NCBI RefSeq assembly: GCF_029846275.1
Contig: NZ_JARVWS010000002.1
Location: 1,054,001-1,118,000, forward strand
From: Nocardioides sp. CER19
GTDB taxonomy: Bacteria; Actinomycetota; Actinomycetes; Propionibacteriales; Nocardioidaceae
Direction of reading: 5' to 3'
Length of the DNA: 64,000 nt
Shown here: in pieces, positions 1 to 8,484 of the stretch
How positions within the stretch are numbered: the stretch's first letter is position 1
How the letters are laid out: each line of letters begins with the position of its first letter
Position numbers and translations under genes: made by a program
The notes under the pieces: generated by a model
Database searches by the model: none
Seen by the model: only the letters and a program-made list of their open reading frames with translations
What the model was told of the DNA's origin: nothing

Positions 1-2
1 TG

Positions 3-491
3 CCGGACGGGCCGGTCACCCCCGAGACGCTCACGGTCGTGGCCGACCGCTTCCATGCGGAGCACCGGTCGACGTACGGCTATGACTTCAGCGCCGACCC
101 CAGCCAGCAGGTCGAGTGGGTCAACCTCCGGGTCTCCGGCATCGGGCCGATCCAGCGGCCGGAGATCAGGCGCGCAGGTCTCGATACGCCTCCGCCGAGC
201 GGCTCCAGCTACTCGACCAGCGGAGGGAGCGATCTCGATGGTCGAGTAGCGAGCGCCAGCGAGCGTATCGAGACCACCCGGCCCGTCTGCTTCGACGCCG
301 CCGACGGGTACGTCGAGACGCCGGTCGTCTGGCGGCCCGACCTCGCTCCCGGCGTACGCGTCGACGGCCCGGTCATCGTGGAGGAGTTCGGCTCCACCGT
401 GCCGATCCACCCGGGCTTCACGGCGACCGTGGACGCCTACCTCAACCTGATCGTCACCCGCGCACACGAGGAAGAGGCAGGTGGAGCATGA
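3..491 (+). CDS. hyuA: Hydantoinase/oxoprolinase A subunit (HyuA), C-terminal part only
   Basis: This reading frame is open from the window edge, so only the last ~162 codons are present. The C-terminal part (RPVCFD near 284, ETPVVWRPDL, GPVIVEEFGSTVPIHPG) is typical of the end of N-methylhydantoinase A/acetophenone carboxylase subunits, ATP-dependent enzymes that open cyclic amide rings. The next gene is the matching B subunit and overlaps the stop codon by four bases (ATGA), so the two are co-translated. Oddly, 99 bases (177-275) forming a REP-like palindrome sit inside the frame and add 33 residues between PEIRR and TTRPVCF without breaking it. Whether the subunit still works is unknown. 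Substrate cannot be read from the sequence. Confidence 0.85.
   Translation, partial: PDGPVTPETLTVVADRFHAEHRSTYGYDFSADPSQQVEWVNLRVSGIGPIQRPEIRRAGLDTPPPSGSSYSTSGGSDLDGRVASASERIETTRPVCFDAADGYVETPVVWRPDLAPGVRVDGPVIVEEFGSTVPIHPGFTATVDAYLNLIVTRAHEEEAGGA
177..275. repeat. REP/BIME-like double palindrome inserted in hyuA
   Basis: The outer arms ggtctcgatacgc (177-189) and gcgtatcgagacc (263-275) are exact reverse complements. So are the inner arms gctactcgacca (208-219) and tggtcgagtagc (239-250). Each half (177-219 and 239-275) can fold alone, giving a head-to-head pair as in BIMEs. Similar GGTCTCGATACG...CTACTCGACC elements are, from memory, very common between genes in Nocardioides-type genomes. 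Here the element lies within a coding region and its length is a multiple of three. No obvious target-site duplication is visible. Confidence 0.85.
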
Positions 492-2422
492 CCTCGACAG
501 GCTCGGCCCGGCGAAGCCGGAGAGTTCCCACCCAGTTCCCGTTCGGTCACCTCACCGACGACGCCGGAGCGAGCGCCGACCCGGTCCTGGTCGAGATCGT
601 CCAGGGCAGCCTCGCGGCCGTCGAGCAGGAGGTGGAGACCGCCATCGCACGGACCAGTCGCAGCCCGATGATCCGCGACGCGCACGACTTCCGTGCCGGC
701 ATCCACGACCGCCTGCTGCGCAAGCTCACCGGCCGCTCCTACAGCGCGCTGGTCCACCCGGTGGCCCGCGACTTCCCGATCGAGGAGATGCGGCCCGGGG
801 ACGTGTTCTTCCACAACGACGTCTACCGCTCCGAGGGCGGCATCGGGCACCTGCCGGACCTGTGCGTCACGGTGCCGGTGTTCGCGGACGGGCGCGTCGT
901 CGCGTTCGTGCAGGCGTTCGGCCACCACGACGACATCGGCGGCGCGGTGCCCGGCTCGATGCCGAGCGCGGCGACCAGCGTCTTCGAGGAGGGGCTGATG
1001 GTGCCCCCGATCAAGCTCTGGAGCGAGGGCGTCCCCAACCGCTCGGCGCTGGCGATCATGACCCGCAACTCCCGCATGCCGGAGTCGCTCGCCGCCGACC
1101 TCGACGCCGAGTGCAGCGCGTGCCTCATGGGGGCGCGCCGGCTCGGCGAGCTCTTCGAGCGCTACGGCGTCGGCGCGGTCGAGAGCGCCTTCGACGCGAT
1201 CATCAGCCGCACCACCGAGACCTACCGCCGGGAGATCCTGTCGAAGATCCCGGTGGGCACGTGGACGTGGGAGGACTACGCCGAGCACGACGGCGTCGAC
1301 GAGCCGATGCTGCACACCCAGCGGATCACGCTCACCCGCACCTCGCCCGACGACCCCGACGGCGAGCGGATCGTCCTCGACTTCGACGGGACCGGCCCGC
1401 AGGCGAAGGGCCCGATCAACCACTGCGGCGACTACAGCGACGGCGTCTTCCTCAAGAAGTGGCTGGCGCCGATCCTGCGCAACCTCGCCGACACTCCCGA
1501 GCGGATGGCCGAGCTCGACGTCAACGAGGGCATCGTGCCGCTCATCGAGATGCGGTTCCCCGAGCCCGGCACGCTGCTCACGCCGGTCTTCCCGGCGCCG
1601 ACCAATGCACGCACGTTCGTCATCCTCCGGCTGCTCGGCGTGCTCGCCGGCGTGGTCGCCAAGGCGGTCGACGGGCGGATGCCGGCCGACCAGGAGACCA
1701 TCCGCTACACCGGCGTCTACGGCGAGGACCGCGACGGTCGGCCCTACCTCATGCGCGAGGTCCTCGGCGGCGGCTCGGGCGGGCGGCCGCACGGCGACGG
1801 CGAGGACACCATCCACGTGGTGCCCGACTCCCGCAACCTGCCCACCGAGTTCACCGAGGCGCGTTTCCCCTTCCGCGTCGAGTCGCTCGCGCTCGCGGTC
1901 GACAGCGGCGGTGCCGGGCAGCACCGCGGCGGGCTGGGCTACGAGAAGCACATCCGGATGCTCAAGGACGCGCACTTCATGTCGATCGCCGACCGCTCGA
2001 TCCTCGCGTGCTGGGGCGTGGCGGGCGGCAAGGCCGGGCAGCCCTTCCAGGTGACCATCGACCCCGGCGGACCCGACGAGCGGGAGATCGACGCGCTCGC
2101 CGACGCCGCCCCGGTCAAGGCGGGCGAGGTCATCCGGATCCGCACCACCGGCGGCGGCGGGTGGGGCGACCCGCTCGAGCGCGACCCCGCGCTCGTGGTC
2201 AGGGACGTGCGGTGGCACAAGGTCTCGCCCGCGGCCGCGTACGACGACTACGCGGTCGTCCTCACGGGGGCTGGCGACGACCTCGGGTTCGACGCCGAGG
2301 CGACCGCCGCCGCCCGAGCGTCGCGCGCGCGGACCGACGAGGTGTTCTTCGACCGCGGTCCTGGCTACGCGCGACTGGCCGGCGGGCCGGTGTACGCGGA
2401 GGTCGACCTGCGTCGCGGGTGA
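488..2422 (+). CDS. hyuB: Hydantoinase/oxoprolinase B subunit (HyuB)
   Basis: A 644-residue protein, close to the usual size for N-methylhydantoinase B/acetone carboxylase alpha-type subunits. Family signatures include the N-terminal DPVLVEIVQGSL, DVFFHNDVYRSEGGIGHLPD (residues ~105-125), HHDDIGG and the glycine-rich GGGGWGDPLERDP near the C-terminus. The ATG at 488 overlaps the hyuA stop, so the subunits are coupled. Together they form the two-subunit ATP-dependent hydrolase of cyclic amides such as hydantoins or 5-oxoproline; the exact substrate is open. Nearby genes for carbamate kinase and a ring-opening amidohydrolase fit a wider role in degrading cyclic nitrogen compounds, but about 2 kb of other genes intervene. 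Confidence 0.9.
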   Translation: MTSTGSARRSRRVPTQFPFGHLTDDAGASADPVLVEIVQGSLAAVEQEVETAIARTSRSPMIRDAHDFRAGIHDRLLRKLTGRSYSALVHPVARDFPIEEMRPGDVFFHNDVYRSEGGIGHLPDLCVTVPVFADGRVVAFVQAFGHHDDIGGAVPGSMPSAATSVFEEGLMVPPIKLWSEGVPNRSALAIMTRNSRMPESLAADLDAECSACLMGARRLGELFERYGVGAVESAFDAIISRTTETYRREILSKIPVGTWTWEDYAEHDGVDEPMLHTQRITLTRTSPDDPDGERIVLDFDGTGPQAKGPINHCGDYSDGVFLKKWLAPILRNLADTPERMAELDVNEGIVPLIEMRFPEPGTLLTPVFPAPTNARTFVILRLLGVLAGVVAKAVDGRMPADQETIRYTGVYGEDRDGRPYLMREVLGGGSGGRPHGDGEDTIHVVPDSRNLPTEFTEARFPFRVESLALAVDSGGAGQHRGGLGYEKHIRMLKDAHFMSIADRSILACWGVAGGKAGQPFQVTIDPGGPDEREIDALADAAPVKAGEVIRIRTTGGGGWGDPLERDPALVVRDVRWHKVSPAAAYDDYAVVLTGAGDDLGFDAEATAAARASRARTDEVFFDRGPGYARLAGGPVYAEVDLRRG

Positions 2423-2496
2423 ACCGCCGGGGTTGTGATCTCGTCTCCCTCGCAGCACGCTTGACACAGAGGACGACTCCGCAGCGAGGTGACCAG

Positions 2497-3171
2497 ATGA
2501 GCACCAAGAACGCCTGCCTGATCGACTACGTCCGGTCGACCCACGACGACCTGAGCGCCCGCCTCGAGGCGGCCCGGCTCATGCAGGGCCGTCGTGACGA
2601 CCCGAGACAGCAGCGGCACCGGATCGACGACTTCCTCGGTGCGACCTGCCAGCACCTGCACGCGCTCGACGAGGTCATGCTGCCGGCGTACGCGAAGGTG
2701 CCGGACGGCAAGTCGCTGTGCCACGACTTCACGGCCTCCGTGAAGCACCTCGAGGTGCTCCTCTACCACGTCAACGCCCACGAGTACGGCTCGAGCATCG
2801 AGGGCTCCTTCGACTGGCCGGCGGTGTGGGCGGACGTGGAGCGGGCGATGGCCGACGAGCGTGGCTGCGAGGAGGAGCTGGCCCGTCAGCTGACCGACGC
2901 GCTCGACGACGACCGCCTCGACGACCTCACCGACCGGATCCATCGCGTCGAGCCGCAGGAGCCGACGCGGCCGCACCCGCACCAGCCGCACGGTGGTCGG
3001 ATGGGCAGCGTCTCGCGCAGGATGATGAAGAGGACCGACGCGTTCTGGGACGCCGTGCAGGGCCGGATCGTCCCCGAGGCCGAGCACGCGCCGAAGAAGA
3101 AGCCGGGGCTGCTCGGGCAGTACCTCCTGGCCAGCCCGCGGTTCGGCCACGACGAGGACCCGCCAGAATGA
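2497..3171 (+). CDS. Hemerythrin-like HHE domain protein
   Basis: A 224-residue soluble protein. The first ~130 residues are helical and carry spaced histidines (STHDD, CQHLHALDEV, KHLEVLLYH, NAHEYG) in the pattern of HHE/hemerythrin cation-binding domains, which bind a di-iron or di-zinc centre. The rest, rich in Arg/Pro/His, is not recognisable. ATG 2497 is preceded by a GAGGTGACC Shine-Dalgarno-like stretch. The gene starts 74 bases after hyuB and ends just before the cupin start. Family roles include oxygen or nitric oxide sensing and iron handling; none is shown here. An unrelated histidine-rich helical bundle is possible but less likely. Confidence 0.65.
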   Translation: MSTKNACLIDYVRSTHDDLSARLEAARLMQGRRDDPRQQRHRIDDFLGATCQHLHALDEVMLPAYAKVPDGKSLCHDFTASVKHLEVLLYHVNAHEYGSSIEGSFDWPAVWADVERAMADERGCEEELARQLTDALDDDRLDDLTDRIHRVEPQEPTRPHPHQPHGGRMGSVSRRMMKRTDAFWDAVQGRIVPEAEHAPKKKPGLLGQYLLASPRFGHDEDPPE

Positions 3172-3175
3172 GGCC

Positions 3176-3589
3176 GTGACCCTCCCCGACACGCTCGAGC
3201 TGCAACCACACCCCGAGGGCGGGCTCTACCGCCAGACCTGGGTCTCACCCGACACCGTCACGCTGCCCGACGGGCGGGTGCGGCCCACGGCCACGCTCAT
3301 CTACTTCCTGCTCCCCGCGGGCGAGTCCTCGGCGTGGCACCGGGTCTCCTCCGCCGAGACGTGGCTCGCCCACACCGGCACCGTCGAGCTGCAGTACGGC
3401 GGCTCCGGCCCGTCGCCCGTCGACGGTGACGTCGTCGCGGTCGGCGTCGACGTGGCCGCCGGCGAGTCGCCGCAGGCGCTGGTGCCCGCCGGCGTCTGGC
3501 AGCGCACCCTGCCGTCGACCGCGGACGCCCTGGTCAGCTGCCTGGTGAGCCCCGGCTTCGACTTCGCCGACTTCGAGCTGGTCCCGTGA
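3176..3589 (+). CDS. Cupin_5 (DUF985) family protein
   Basis: A 137-residue single-domain cupin of the DUF985 family. Diagnostic stretches are LQPHPEGGLYRQTW near the N-terminus, FLLPAGESSAWHRVSSAETW in the middle and ALVPAGVWQRT. The histidine of AWHRV and nearby acidic residues form the cupin metal/ligand site. GTG 3176 lies five bases after the preceding stop, and the stop overlaps the start of the SDR gene (GTGA), so it probably sits in an operon with both neighbours. The molecular function of the family is not settled; some members are described as sugar epimerase-like. I make no substrate call. Confidence 0.8.
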   Translation: MTLPDTLELQPHPEGGLYRQTWVSPDTVTLPDGRVRPTATLIYFLLPAGESSAWHRVSSAETWLAHTGTVELQYGGSGPSPVDGDVVAVGVDVAAGESPQALVPAGVWQRTLPSTADALVSCLVSPGFDFADFELVP

Positions 3590-4317
3590 GGACGCTCGTC
3601 ACCGGCGGCACGCGCGGCATCGGCGCCGCGATCGCCCTCCGGCTCGCCGCGGCCGGCCACGACCTGGTGCTCGGCTACCGCGCCGATCGCGAGGCCGCGG
3701 AGGCGACGGCCGACTCGGTGCGCGCGGCCGGCGTCGCCTGCGACCTCGTCGCCGCCGACCTGGGCGAGCCCGAGGGCGTCGACACGCTCTTCGCCGTCGC
3801 CGGTGGTCCGCTCACCGGGGTCGTCAACAACGCCGGCTGGGCCGGGCCGCTCGGCTCGCTCGCCGAGACCGAACCGGACGTCGTGCGCCGGGTCGTCGAG
3901 GTCAACCTGGTCGCTCCGCTGCTGGTCGCCCGGGCCGCCGTACGCGCGATGGGTCGCTCGCACGGCGGGTCCGGGGGCGTGCTGGTCAACATCAGCTCCG
4001 GGGCGGCGACCATCGGCTCGCCGGGGGAGTACGTCCACTACGCGGCGGCGAAGGCCGGCCTCGACACGCTCACGCTCGGGCTCGGCAAGGAGGCCGGCCC
4101 CGACGGGGTCCGCGTCGTCGGCGTCGCCCCCGGCGCGGTGCGCACCCGCATGCACGCCGACTCCGGCGACGCCGACCGGCTCGACCGCATCGGCGGCGGC
4201 GTGCCCCTCGGGCGCCCCGGCGAGCCCGACGAGATCGCCGCCACGGTCGCGTGGCTGATGGGCCCCGAGGCGTCGTACGTCACGGCGACGACGGTGCGGG
4301 TGGCGGGCGGGCGCTGA
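3586..4317 (+). CDS. Short-chain dehydrogenase/reductase (FabG-like)
   Basis: A 243-residue classical SDR. It has the nucleotide-binding motif TGGTRGIG (residues 6-13), the NNAGWAG motif, a catalytic Ser in NISSG and the Tyr/Lys pair of YAAAK (Y152, K156), followed by the VAPGAVRT segment. It should be an NAD(P)-dependent oxidoreductase resembling 3-oxoacyl-ACP reductase, but substrate cannot be inferred. The GTG start overlaps the cupin stop by four bases. The protein ends VRVAGGR as is usual for the family. An inverted repeat follows in the gap before the carbamate kinase gene. Confidence 0.88.
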   Translation: MRTLVTGGTRGIGAAIALRLAAAGHDLVLGYRADREAAEATADSVRAAGVACDLVAADLGEPEGVDTLFAVAGGPLTGVVNNAGWAGPLGSLAETEPDVVRRVVEVNLVAPLLVARAAVRAMGRSHGGSGGVLVNISSGAATIGSPGEYVHYAAAKAGLDTLTLGLGKEAGPDGVRVVGVAPGAVRTRMHADSGDADRLDRIGGGVPLGRPGEPDEIAATVAWLMGPEASYVTATTVRVAGGR

Positions 4318-4321
4318 CGGT

Positions 4322-4403
4322 TCGTCGAGGTATGCAGGCGAGCCCTCACCTCCCCTGCGGAGCTCCGCACGGGAAGTGCGCACTCGGCTGCATACCTTGA
4401 CGA
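4322..4403. repeat. Inverted repeat between SDR and arcC genes
   Basis: Arms tcgtcgaggtatgcag (4322-4337) and ctgcataccttgacga (4388-4403) match as reverse complements at 15 of 16 positions. They enclose 50 bases that include the palindrome gcggagctccgc (~4357-4368). No T-run follows, so a simple terminator is doubtful. The layout suits a small non-autonomous mobile or REP-like element, or a cruciform regulatory site. No second copy was noticed in the window. Confidence 0.55.
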
Positions 4404-4485
4404 GCATCCACTCCCCGGCGCGGCAACACCTGCCCAAGCCGCAGACCGTCGCGCGCCCCTAGCGTTCTCGCATGAGGGTCCGGCC

Positions 4486-5436
4486 ATGAGAGTGCTCTGC
4501 GCGCTCGGCGGCAACGCGCTGAGCAGCCCGGACGGGCGCGCGCGACCCGAGGACCAGATCGCCGCCGCGGGTCGAGCGGCCGAGGGGCTCGCCGACCTGG
4601 TCGCGGCCGGCCACGAGCTCGTGGTCACCCACGGCAACGGACCGCAGGTCGGCAACCTGCTCGTCAAGAACGAGCTGGCCGCGGCGGTGGTCCCGCCCGT
4701 CCCGCTCGACTGGTGCGTCGCCCAGACGCAGGCGACGATCGGCGTCATCCTCTCCAACGCCCTCGAGCGGGGCCTGCGCGCCCGCGACGCCCACCGTCCG
4801 GTGGCCGCGCTCGTCACGCGGACCCTGGTCCACTCCGACGACCCCGGCATGCTCACGCCGACCAAGCCGATCGGACGTTACCTCCCGCGCGACGAGGCGC
4901 AGGTCCTCATCGACCACGGCGAGGTCTGGCGCGACTTCGGAACCAAGGGCTGGCGTCGCGTGGTGGCCAGCCCGGAGCCCCAGCGGATCCTCGATGTCCC
5001 GGCCGTCCGCGCGATGCTGGCCAGCGGGTACGTCGTCATCGCCGGTGGCGGGGGCGGCGTACCGGTCGTGGAGGACTCCGACGGGGCGCTGCGCGGCGTC
5101 GAGGCCGTCATCGACAAGGACCTCGCCGCGGCCGGCCTCGGCGAGGCGGTCGAGGCCGACGTACTGCTCATCGCGACCGACGTCCCGCACGTCCTCCTGG
5201 GCTACGGCTCGCCCTCCGAGCGTCCGCTGCGCCACGTCACGCGTGGCGAGCTGCAAGCCGCCGCCGACGCCGGGGAGTTCGCCGCCGGGTCGATGGCGCC
5301 GAAGGTCGAGGCCGCCCTCCGCTTCGTCAGGAACACCGGCCGGAACGCGTCGATCTGCTCGCTCGACGACATCGTCCCCGCCCTCGCCGGCGCCGCCGGC
5401 ACGCACGTCACGCCCGATGTGGAAAGGAACCACTGA
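4486..5436 (+). CDS. arcC: Carbamate kinase
   Basis: A 316-residue protein of the amino-acid kinase fold, the normal length for carbamate kinase. Signatures include CALGGNAL at the N-terminus, [11 protein letters not shown] (residues ~44-54), [37 protein letters not shown] and [13 protein letters not shown]. The reaction is reversible phosphate transfer between carbamate and ADP; in catabolism it makes ATP from carbamoyl phosphate. A gaggg Shine-Dalgarno lies seven bases before the ATG. Its stop overlaps the start of the ring-opening amidohydrolase by one base, so the two are coupled. This suggests carbamate or carbamoyl phosphate arises from degradation of a cyclic ureide, but no carbamoyltransferase gene is seen here. 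Confidence 0.9.
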   Translation: MRVLCALGGNALSSPDGRARPEDQIAAAGRAAEGLADLVAAGHELVVTHGNGPQVGNLLVKNELAAAVVPPVPLDWCVAQTQATIGVILSNALERGLRARDAHRPVAALVTRTLVHSDDPGMLTPTKPIGRYLPRDEAQVLIDHGEVWRDFGTKGWRRVVASPEPQRILDVPAVRAMLASGYVVIAGGGGGVPVVEDSDGALRGVEAVIDKDLAAAGLGEAVEADVLLIATDVPHVLLGYGSPSERPLRHVTRGELQAAADAGEFAAGSMAPKVEAALRFVRNTGRNASICSLDDIVPALAGAAGTHVTPDVERNH

Positions 5437-6536
5437 TGCCCGCGATCGAAGTCCGCAAGGTGCCGCTGCACCACGTCTCCGACGCCTCGGAGATGGTGAA
5501 GCTCATCGACGACGGCGTGTTCTCCGCCGACCGTGTCATCGCGGTCGTCGGCAAGACGGAGGGCAACGGTGGCGTCAACGACTACACCCGGATCCTCGCC
5601 GACCGTGCCTTCCGCGAGGCGCTCGTCTCGCGCGGCGCCGACCCGGAGGCCGTCAAGGAGGTCCCGATCGTGTGGTCGGGTGGCACCGACGGCGTGATCA
5701 GCCCGCACGCGACGATCTTCGCGACCCTCCCCCCTGACATGGCCGAGCCGAGCGACGAGCTGCGGCTCACCGTCGGCTACGCGATGAGCGAGGAGCTGCT
5801 GCCCGAGGACATCGGGCGGAGCGCGATGATCACCAAGGTCGCCGACGCGGTGAAGGCCGCCATGTCGCGGGCCGGGATCACCGACCCCGCCGACGTCCAC
5901 TACGTCCAGACGAAGACGCCGCTCCTCACGCTCAAGACGATCGCCGACGCGCACTCGCGCGGCGAGACGGTGTTCACCGAGGACACGCTGCACTCGATGG
6001 ACGTCTCCAACGGCGGTACGGCGCTCGGCATCGCCGTCGCACTCGGCGAGATCGAGATGCCGACCGACGACGACATCATGCGCGACCGCTCGCTCTACTC
6101 GGCGGTCGCGTCCTGCTCGTCGGGCGTCGAGCTCGACCGCGCCCAGGTGGTCGTCGTCGGCAATGCGCGCGGCGTCGGCGGCCGCTACCGGATCGGTCAC
6201 TCGGTGATGGAGGACGCCCTCGACGCCGACGGCATCTGGGAGGCGATCCGGTCCGCCGGCCTCGACCTGCCCGAGCGGCCCCACACCTCCGACCTCGACG
6301 GCCGGCTGGTCAACGTCTTCCTCAAGTGCGAGGCGTCCCAGGACGGGCACGTCCGTGGCCGCCGCAACGCGATGCTCGACGACTCCGACGTGCACTGGCA
6401 CCGGCAGATCAAGGCGGCCGTCGGCGGCGTGACGGCAGCGGTCACCGGCGACCCTGCCGTGTTCGTCTCCGTCTCGGCCGCCCACCAGGGACCCGAGGGC
6501 GGCGGCCCGGTCGCCGCGATCGTCGACCTCGGCTGA
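5436..6536 (+). CDS. Ring-opening amidohydrolase (barbiturase / cyanuric acid hydrolase family)
   Basis: A 366-residue member of the AtzD/barbiturase family, cytosolic enzymes that hydrolytically open barbiturate or cyanuric acid. The family uses three repeated domains, each giving a Ser-Lys pair. Here the likely pairs are K40 (VVGKTEGNG) with S89 (GTDGVISPH), K160 (QTKTPLLT) with S229 (SCSSGVEL), and K297 (VFLKCEAS) with S347 ([12 protein letters not shown]). All three are intact. The start is set by GGAAAGGAAC six bases before ATG 5436. The sequence alone does not separate barbiturase from cyanuric acid hydrolase. Coupling to carbamate kinase and nearby hydantoinase genes support a role in cyclic ureide catabolism. 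Confidence 0.88.
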   Translation: MPAIEVRKVPLHHVSDASEMVKLIDDGVFSADRVIAVVGKTEGNGGVNDYTRILADRAFREALVSRGADPEAVKEVPIVWSGGTDGVISPHATIFATLPPDMAEPSDELRLTVGYAMSEELLPEDIGRSAMITKVADAVKAAMSRAGITDPADVHYVQTKTPLLTLKTIADAHSRGETVFTEDTLHSMDVSNGGTALGIAVALGEIEMPTDDDIMRDRSLYSAVASCSSGVELDRAQVVVVGNARGVGGRYRIGHSVMEDALDADGIWEAIRSAGLDLPERPHTSDLDGRLVNVFLKCEASQDGHVRGRRNAMLDDSDVHWHRQIKAAVGGVTAAVTGDPAVFVSVSAAHQGPEGGGPVAAIVDLG

Positions 6537-6547
6537 TCCCCACCGGC

Positions 6548-6847
6548 TCACGGCCGCCGGTCGGTCCGGCGCCACGACCGGTCGTCGCGGCGCCGGCCCG
6601 TCCCGGCCGCCCAGCGCGGGCACACCTCCTGGACCTGGTCGGCGTCGCGCCCCGTCGCCGGCTGTACGTCGGCCCACTCGATGTGCGGGAACCGGGCCGG
6701 TCCGACCTCCTTCAGCGGGATGCCGCACGGCGTCTGGTTCGTGTGCGGCAGCCAGGCGTGGACGAGCCCGGCGGGAGAGCGGTACCTGTCGGCGGCGTCG
6801 ACCCAGCTTCCCGAGGCGGCGACGGCGGCGTCCGAGGGTGGCTCCAT
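6548..6847 (-). CDS. Hypothetical protein, small
   Basis: A small predicted cytosolic protein, 99 residues if the ATG at 6847 is used; an in-frame ATG at 6883 would give 111. The middle has a protein-like run (VHAWLPHTNQTPCGIPL, then RFPHIEWADV and a terminal EVCPRW) that resembles short actinobacterial proteins with a loosely spaced Cys pattern, but I cannot name a family. The C-terminal tail is Arg-rich. It is convergent with the amidohydrolase gene and lies downstream of the TfoX-like gene on the same strand. Function unknown. Confidence 0.5.
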   Translation of the reverse strand: MEPPSDAAVAASGSWVDAADRYRSPAGLVHAWLPHTNQTPCGIPLKEVGPARFPHIEWADVQPATGRDADQVQEVCPRWAAGTGRRRDDRSWRRTDRRP

Positions 6848-6912
6848 CCCTCCCCGTGACCCGGGAGCCGCCCGGCAGCGCACGGAGCTCCGACCCTCGC
6901 CCCGGGGTGTGA

Positions 6913-7239
6913 CTACTTCTTGGCGGTCTTCGGCGGCTTCGCCTGTGCCTCCGCGACCGCCGGCTCGACCCAGGCGGCGAGCGCCTCGTCCGACGCGACC
7001 AGGGGGCCGGGCACGCGGACGAAGCCCTTCATCATCCGCTCGCCCATCCGCATCTGCTCCGCGCCGCGGGCCAGCGCGTCCTCCACGTCGGACACCGGCA
7101 GGAGCAGGCCGTCGCCGGACACGCTCGTGGCCATGTGGGTGTTCACCATGAACGCCAGGCCGCCGAACATCTTCATCTCCGGCGTGCCCGGGGGCACGAG
7201 GTCACGTACGCGGGCGGCCAGCTCCTCGTCGTACGCCAT
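6913..7239 (-). CDS. TfoX N-terminal domain protein
   Basis: A 108-residue protein. The core PPGTPEMKMFGGLAFMVNTHM followed by a strand-rich region and MMKGFVRVPG matches the TfoX/Sxy N-terminal domain family. In gammaproteobacteria such domains regulate competence; in actinobacteria stand-alone copies are common and of unknown role. A Lys-rich tail (KPPKTAKK) ends the protein. The start lies nine bases after the CoA-transferase stop on the same strand, so the two are probably one transcript. Confidence 0.85.
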   Translation of the reverse strand: MAYDEELAARVRDLVPPGTPEMKMFGGLAFMVNTHMATSVSGDGLLLPVSDVEDALARGAEQMRMGERMMKGFVRVPGPLVASDEALAAWVEPAVAEAQAKPPKTAKK

Positions 7240-7248
7240 GACAGGAGC

Positions 7249-8397
7249 CTAGGAGAACTCGGCCCGCAGCGCGTCGGTGTGCTCGCCGAGCAGCGGGGGA
7301 GCCGCGTGCGTGGGCCGGCCGCCCGAGTAGTTGTTGTCGTCGAACCGCAGTGGCGAGCCGGGCAGCTCGATCCGGCCGAGCGTCGCGTGGTCGACCGAGA
7401 GGACCAGGCCCTGCGAGCGGGTCTGCTCCCAGGCGTAGACGTCGTCGAGGGAGCGCACCTTGCCCGAGGGGATGCCCGCGGAGGCGAGCAGCGCGAGCCA
7501 GTGCTCGGCGGGCTCGTCGGCGAAGTGCGCCTCCAGGCGCTCGACGAGGGAGGCGCGGTTCGCCACCCGCTCCGGGTTGGTCGCGAACCCCGTCTGAGCC
7601 GGGTCCCAGCCGAGCGCCCCGCAGAGTGCGCGCCAGAGGGACTCGGAGCCGCAGGCGATCTGGATCGGCGCCGTGGCGGTCGCGAACATGCCGTAGGGCG
7701 CGATCGAGGGGTGGTGGTCGCCGGCGAGCCCCGGCACCTCCTGGCCGACCGTCCACCGCGTCCCCTGGAACGCGTGGAAGCCCACCATCCCGGCCAGCAG
7801 CGACGTCCGGACGACTCGGCCGCGGCCGGTCGTCGCCCGCTCGTGCAGCGCGGCGAGCACGCCGACGACGCCGTTGACGCCGGCCACGAGGTCCCCGATC
7901 GGGACGCCGACCTTGGTGGGAGTGGAGACGCCGGTCAGCGACATGATGCCCGCCTCGCCCTGGGCGATCTGGTCGTAGCCGGCGCGCGACGCCTCCGGGC
8001 CGTCGTGACCGAAGCCCGTGATGGACAGCACGATCAGCCGCTGGTTGAGCTCGTGCAGCCGGTCGGTCGAGAAGCCGAGCCGGTCGAGCACGCCCGGCCG
8101 GTAGTTCTCCATCAGTACGTCGGCCCGCTCCACCATCCGCTCGAGCAGCTTCGCGTCGTCGGGCGTCTTGAGGTCGAGGACGACCGACTCCTTGTTGCGG
8201 TTCGCGGAGAGGAAGTACGTCGAGGTGCGCTCCGCGTCGTCCATGAACGGCGGCCCCCACGACCGCGTGTCGTCGCCGGCGGGCGGCTCGATCTTGATGA
8301 CGCGCGCGCCGAGGTCGCCGAGGGTCATCGCTGCGTGCGGTCCGGCGAGGGCGCGGGTGAGGTCGAGGACCAGCAGATCAGCGAGGGGACCGGTCAT
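7249..8397 (-). CDS. CaiB/BaiF family (class III) CoA-transferase
   Basis: A 382-residue protein with the family's opening LLVLDLTRALAGPHAAMTLGDLGARVIKIE, then GDDTRSWGPPF, SANRNKESVVLDLK and ENYRPGVLDRLG. The catalytic aspartate is expected in GVPIGDLVAG. Family members move CoA between organic acids such as formate/oxalate, carnitine or succinate/citramalate. Substrate is not predictable here. The frame remains open far upstream, across the adnA region, but the family start and the adnA start on the other strand fix the ATG at 8397. It is divergent from adnA, with 87 bases between. Confidence 0.9.
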   Translation of the reverse strand: MTGPLADLLVLDLTRALAGPHAAMTLGDLGARVIKIEPPAGDDTRSWGPPFMDDAERTSTYFLSANRNKESVVLDLKTPDDAKLLERMVERADVLMENYRPGVLDRLGFSTDRLHELNQRLIVLSITGFGHDGPEASRAGYDQIAQGEAGIMSLTGVSTPTKVGVPIGDLVAGVNGVVGVLAALHERATTGRGRVVRTSLLAGMVGFHAFQGTRWTVGQEVPGLAGDHHPSIAPYGMFATATAPIQIACGSESLWRALCGALGWDPAQTGFATNPERVANRASLVERLEAHFADEPAEHWLALLASAGIPSGKVRSLDDVYAWEQTRSQGLVLSVDHATLGRIELPGSPLRFDDNNYSGGRPTHAAPPLLGEHTDALRAEFS

Positions 8398-8484
8398 GGC
8401 GGCCAGCCTCACATCGAATCGCCGGGCCGGGAATGGCAGGTCTCGCCCAATCTGTCGGCGCCACGTGATGGAGTGGTTCCCGAG

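Noticed and set aside
437..2467. Long open frame on the minus strand opposite hyuB
   Set aside because: Arg/Val/Gly/Asp-rich composition typical of antisense frames in GC-rich genes, with no family features. The plus-strand hyuB is unmistakable.
4472..4489. Five-codon mini-ORF (MRVRP) overlapping the arcC start
   Set aside because: Its gaggg is better explained as the Shine-Dalgarno of arcC. It has no ribosome site of its own and no sign of a regulatory design.
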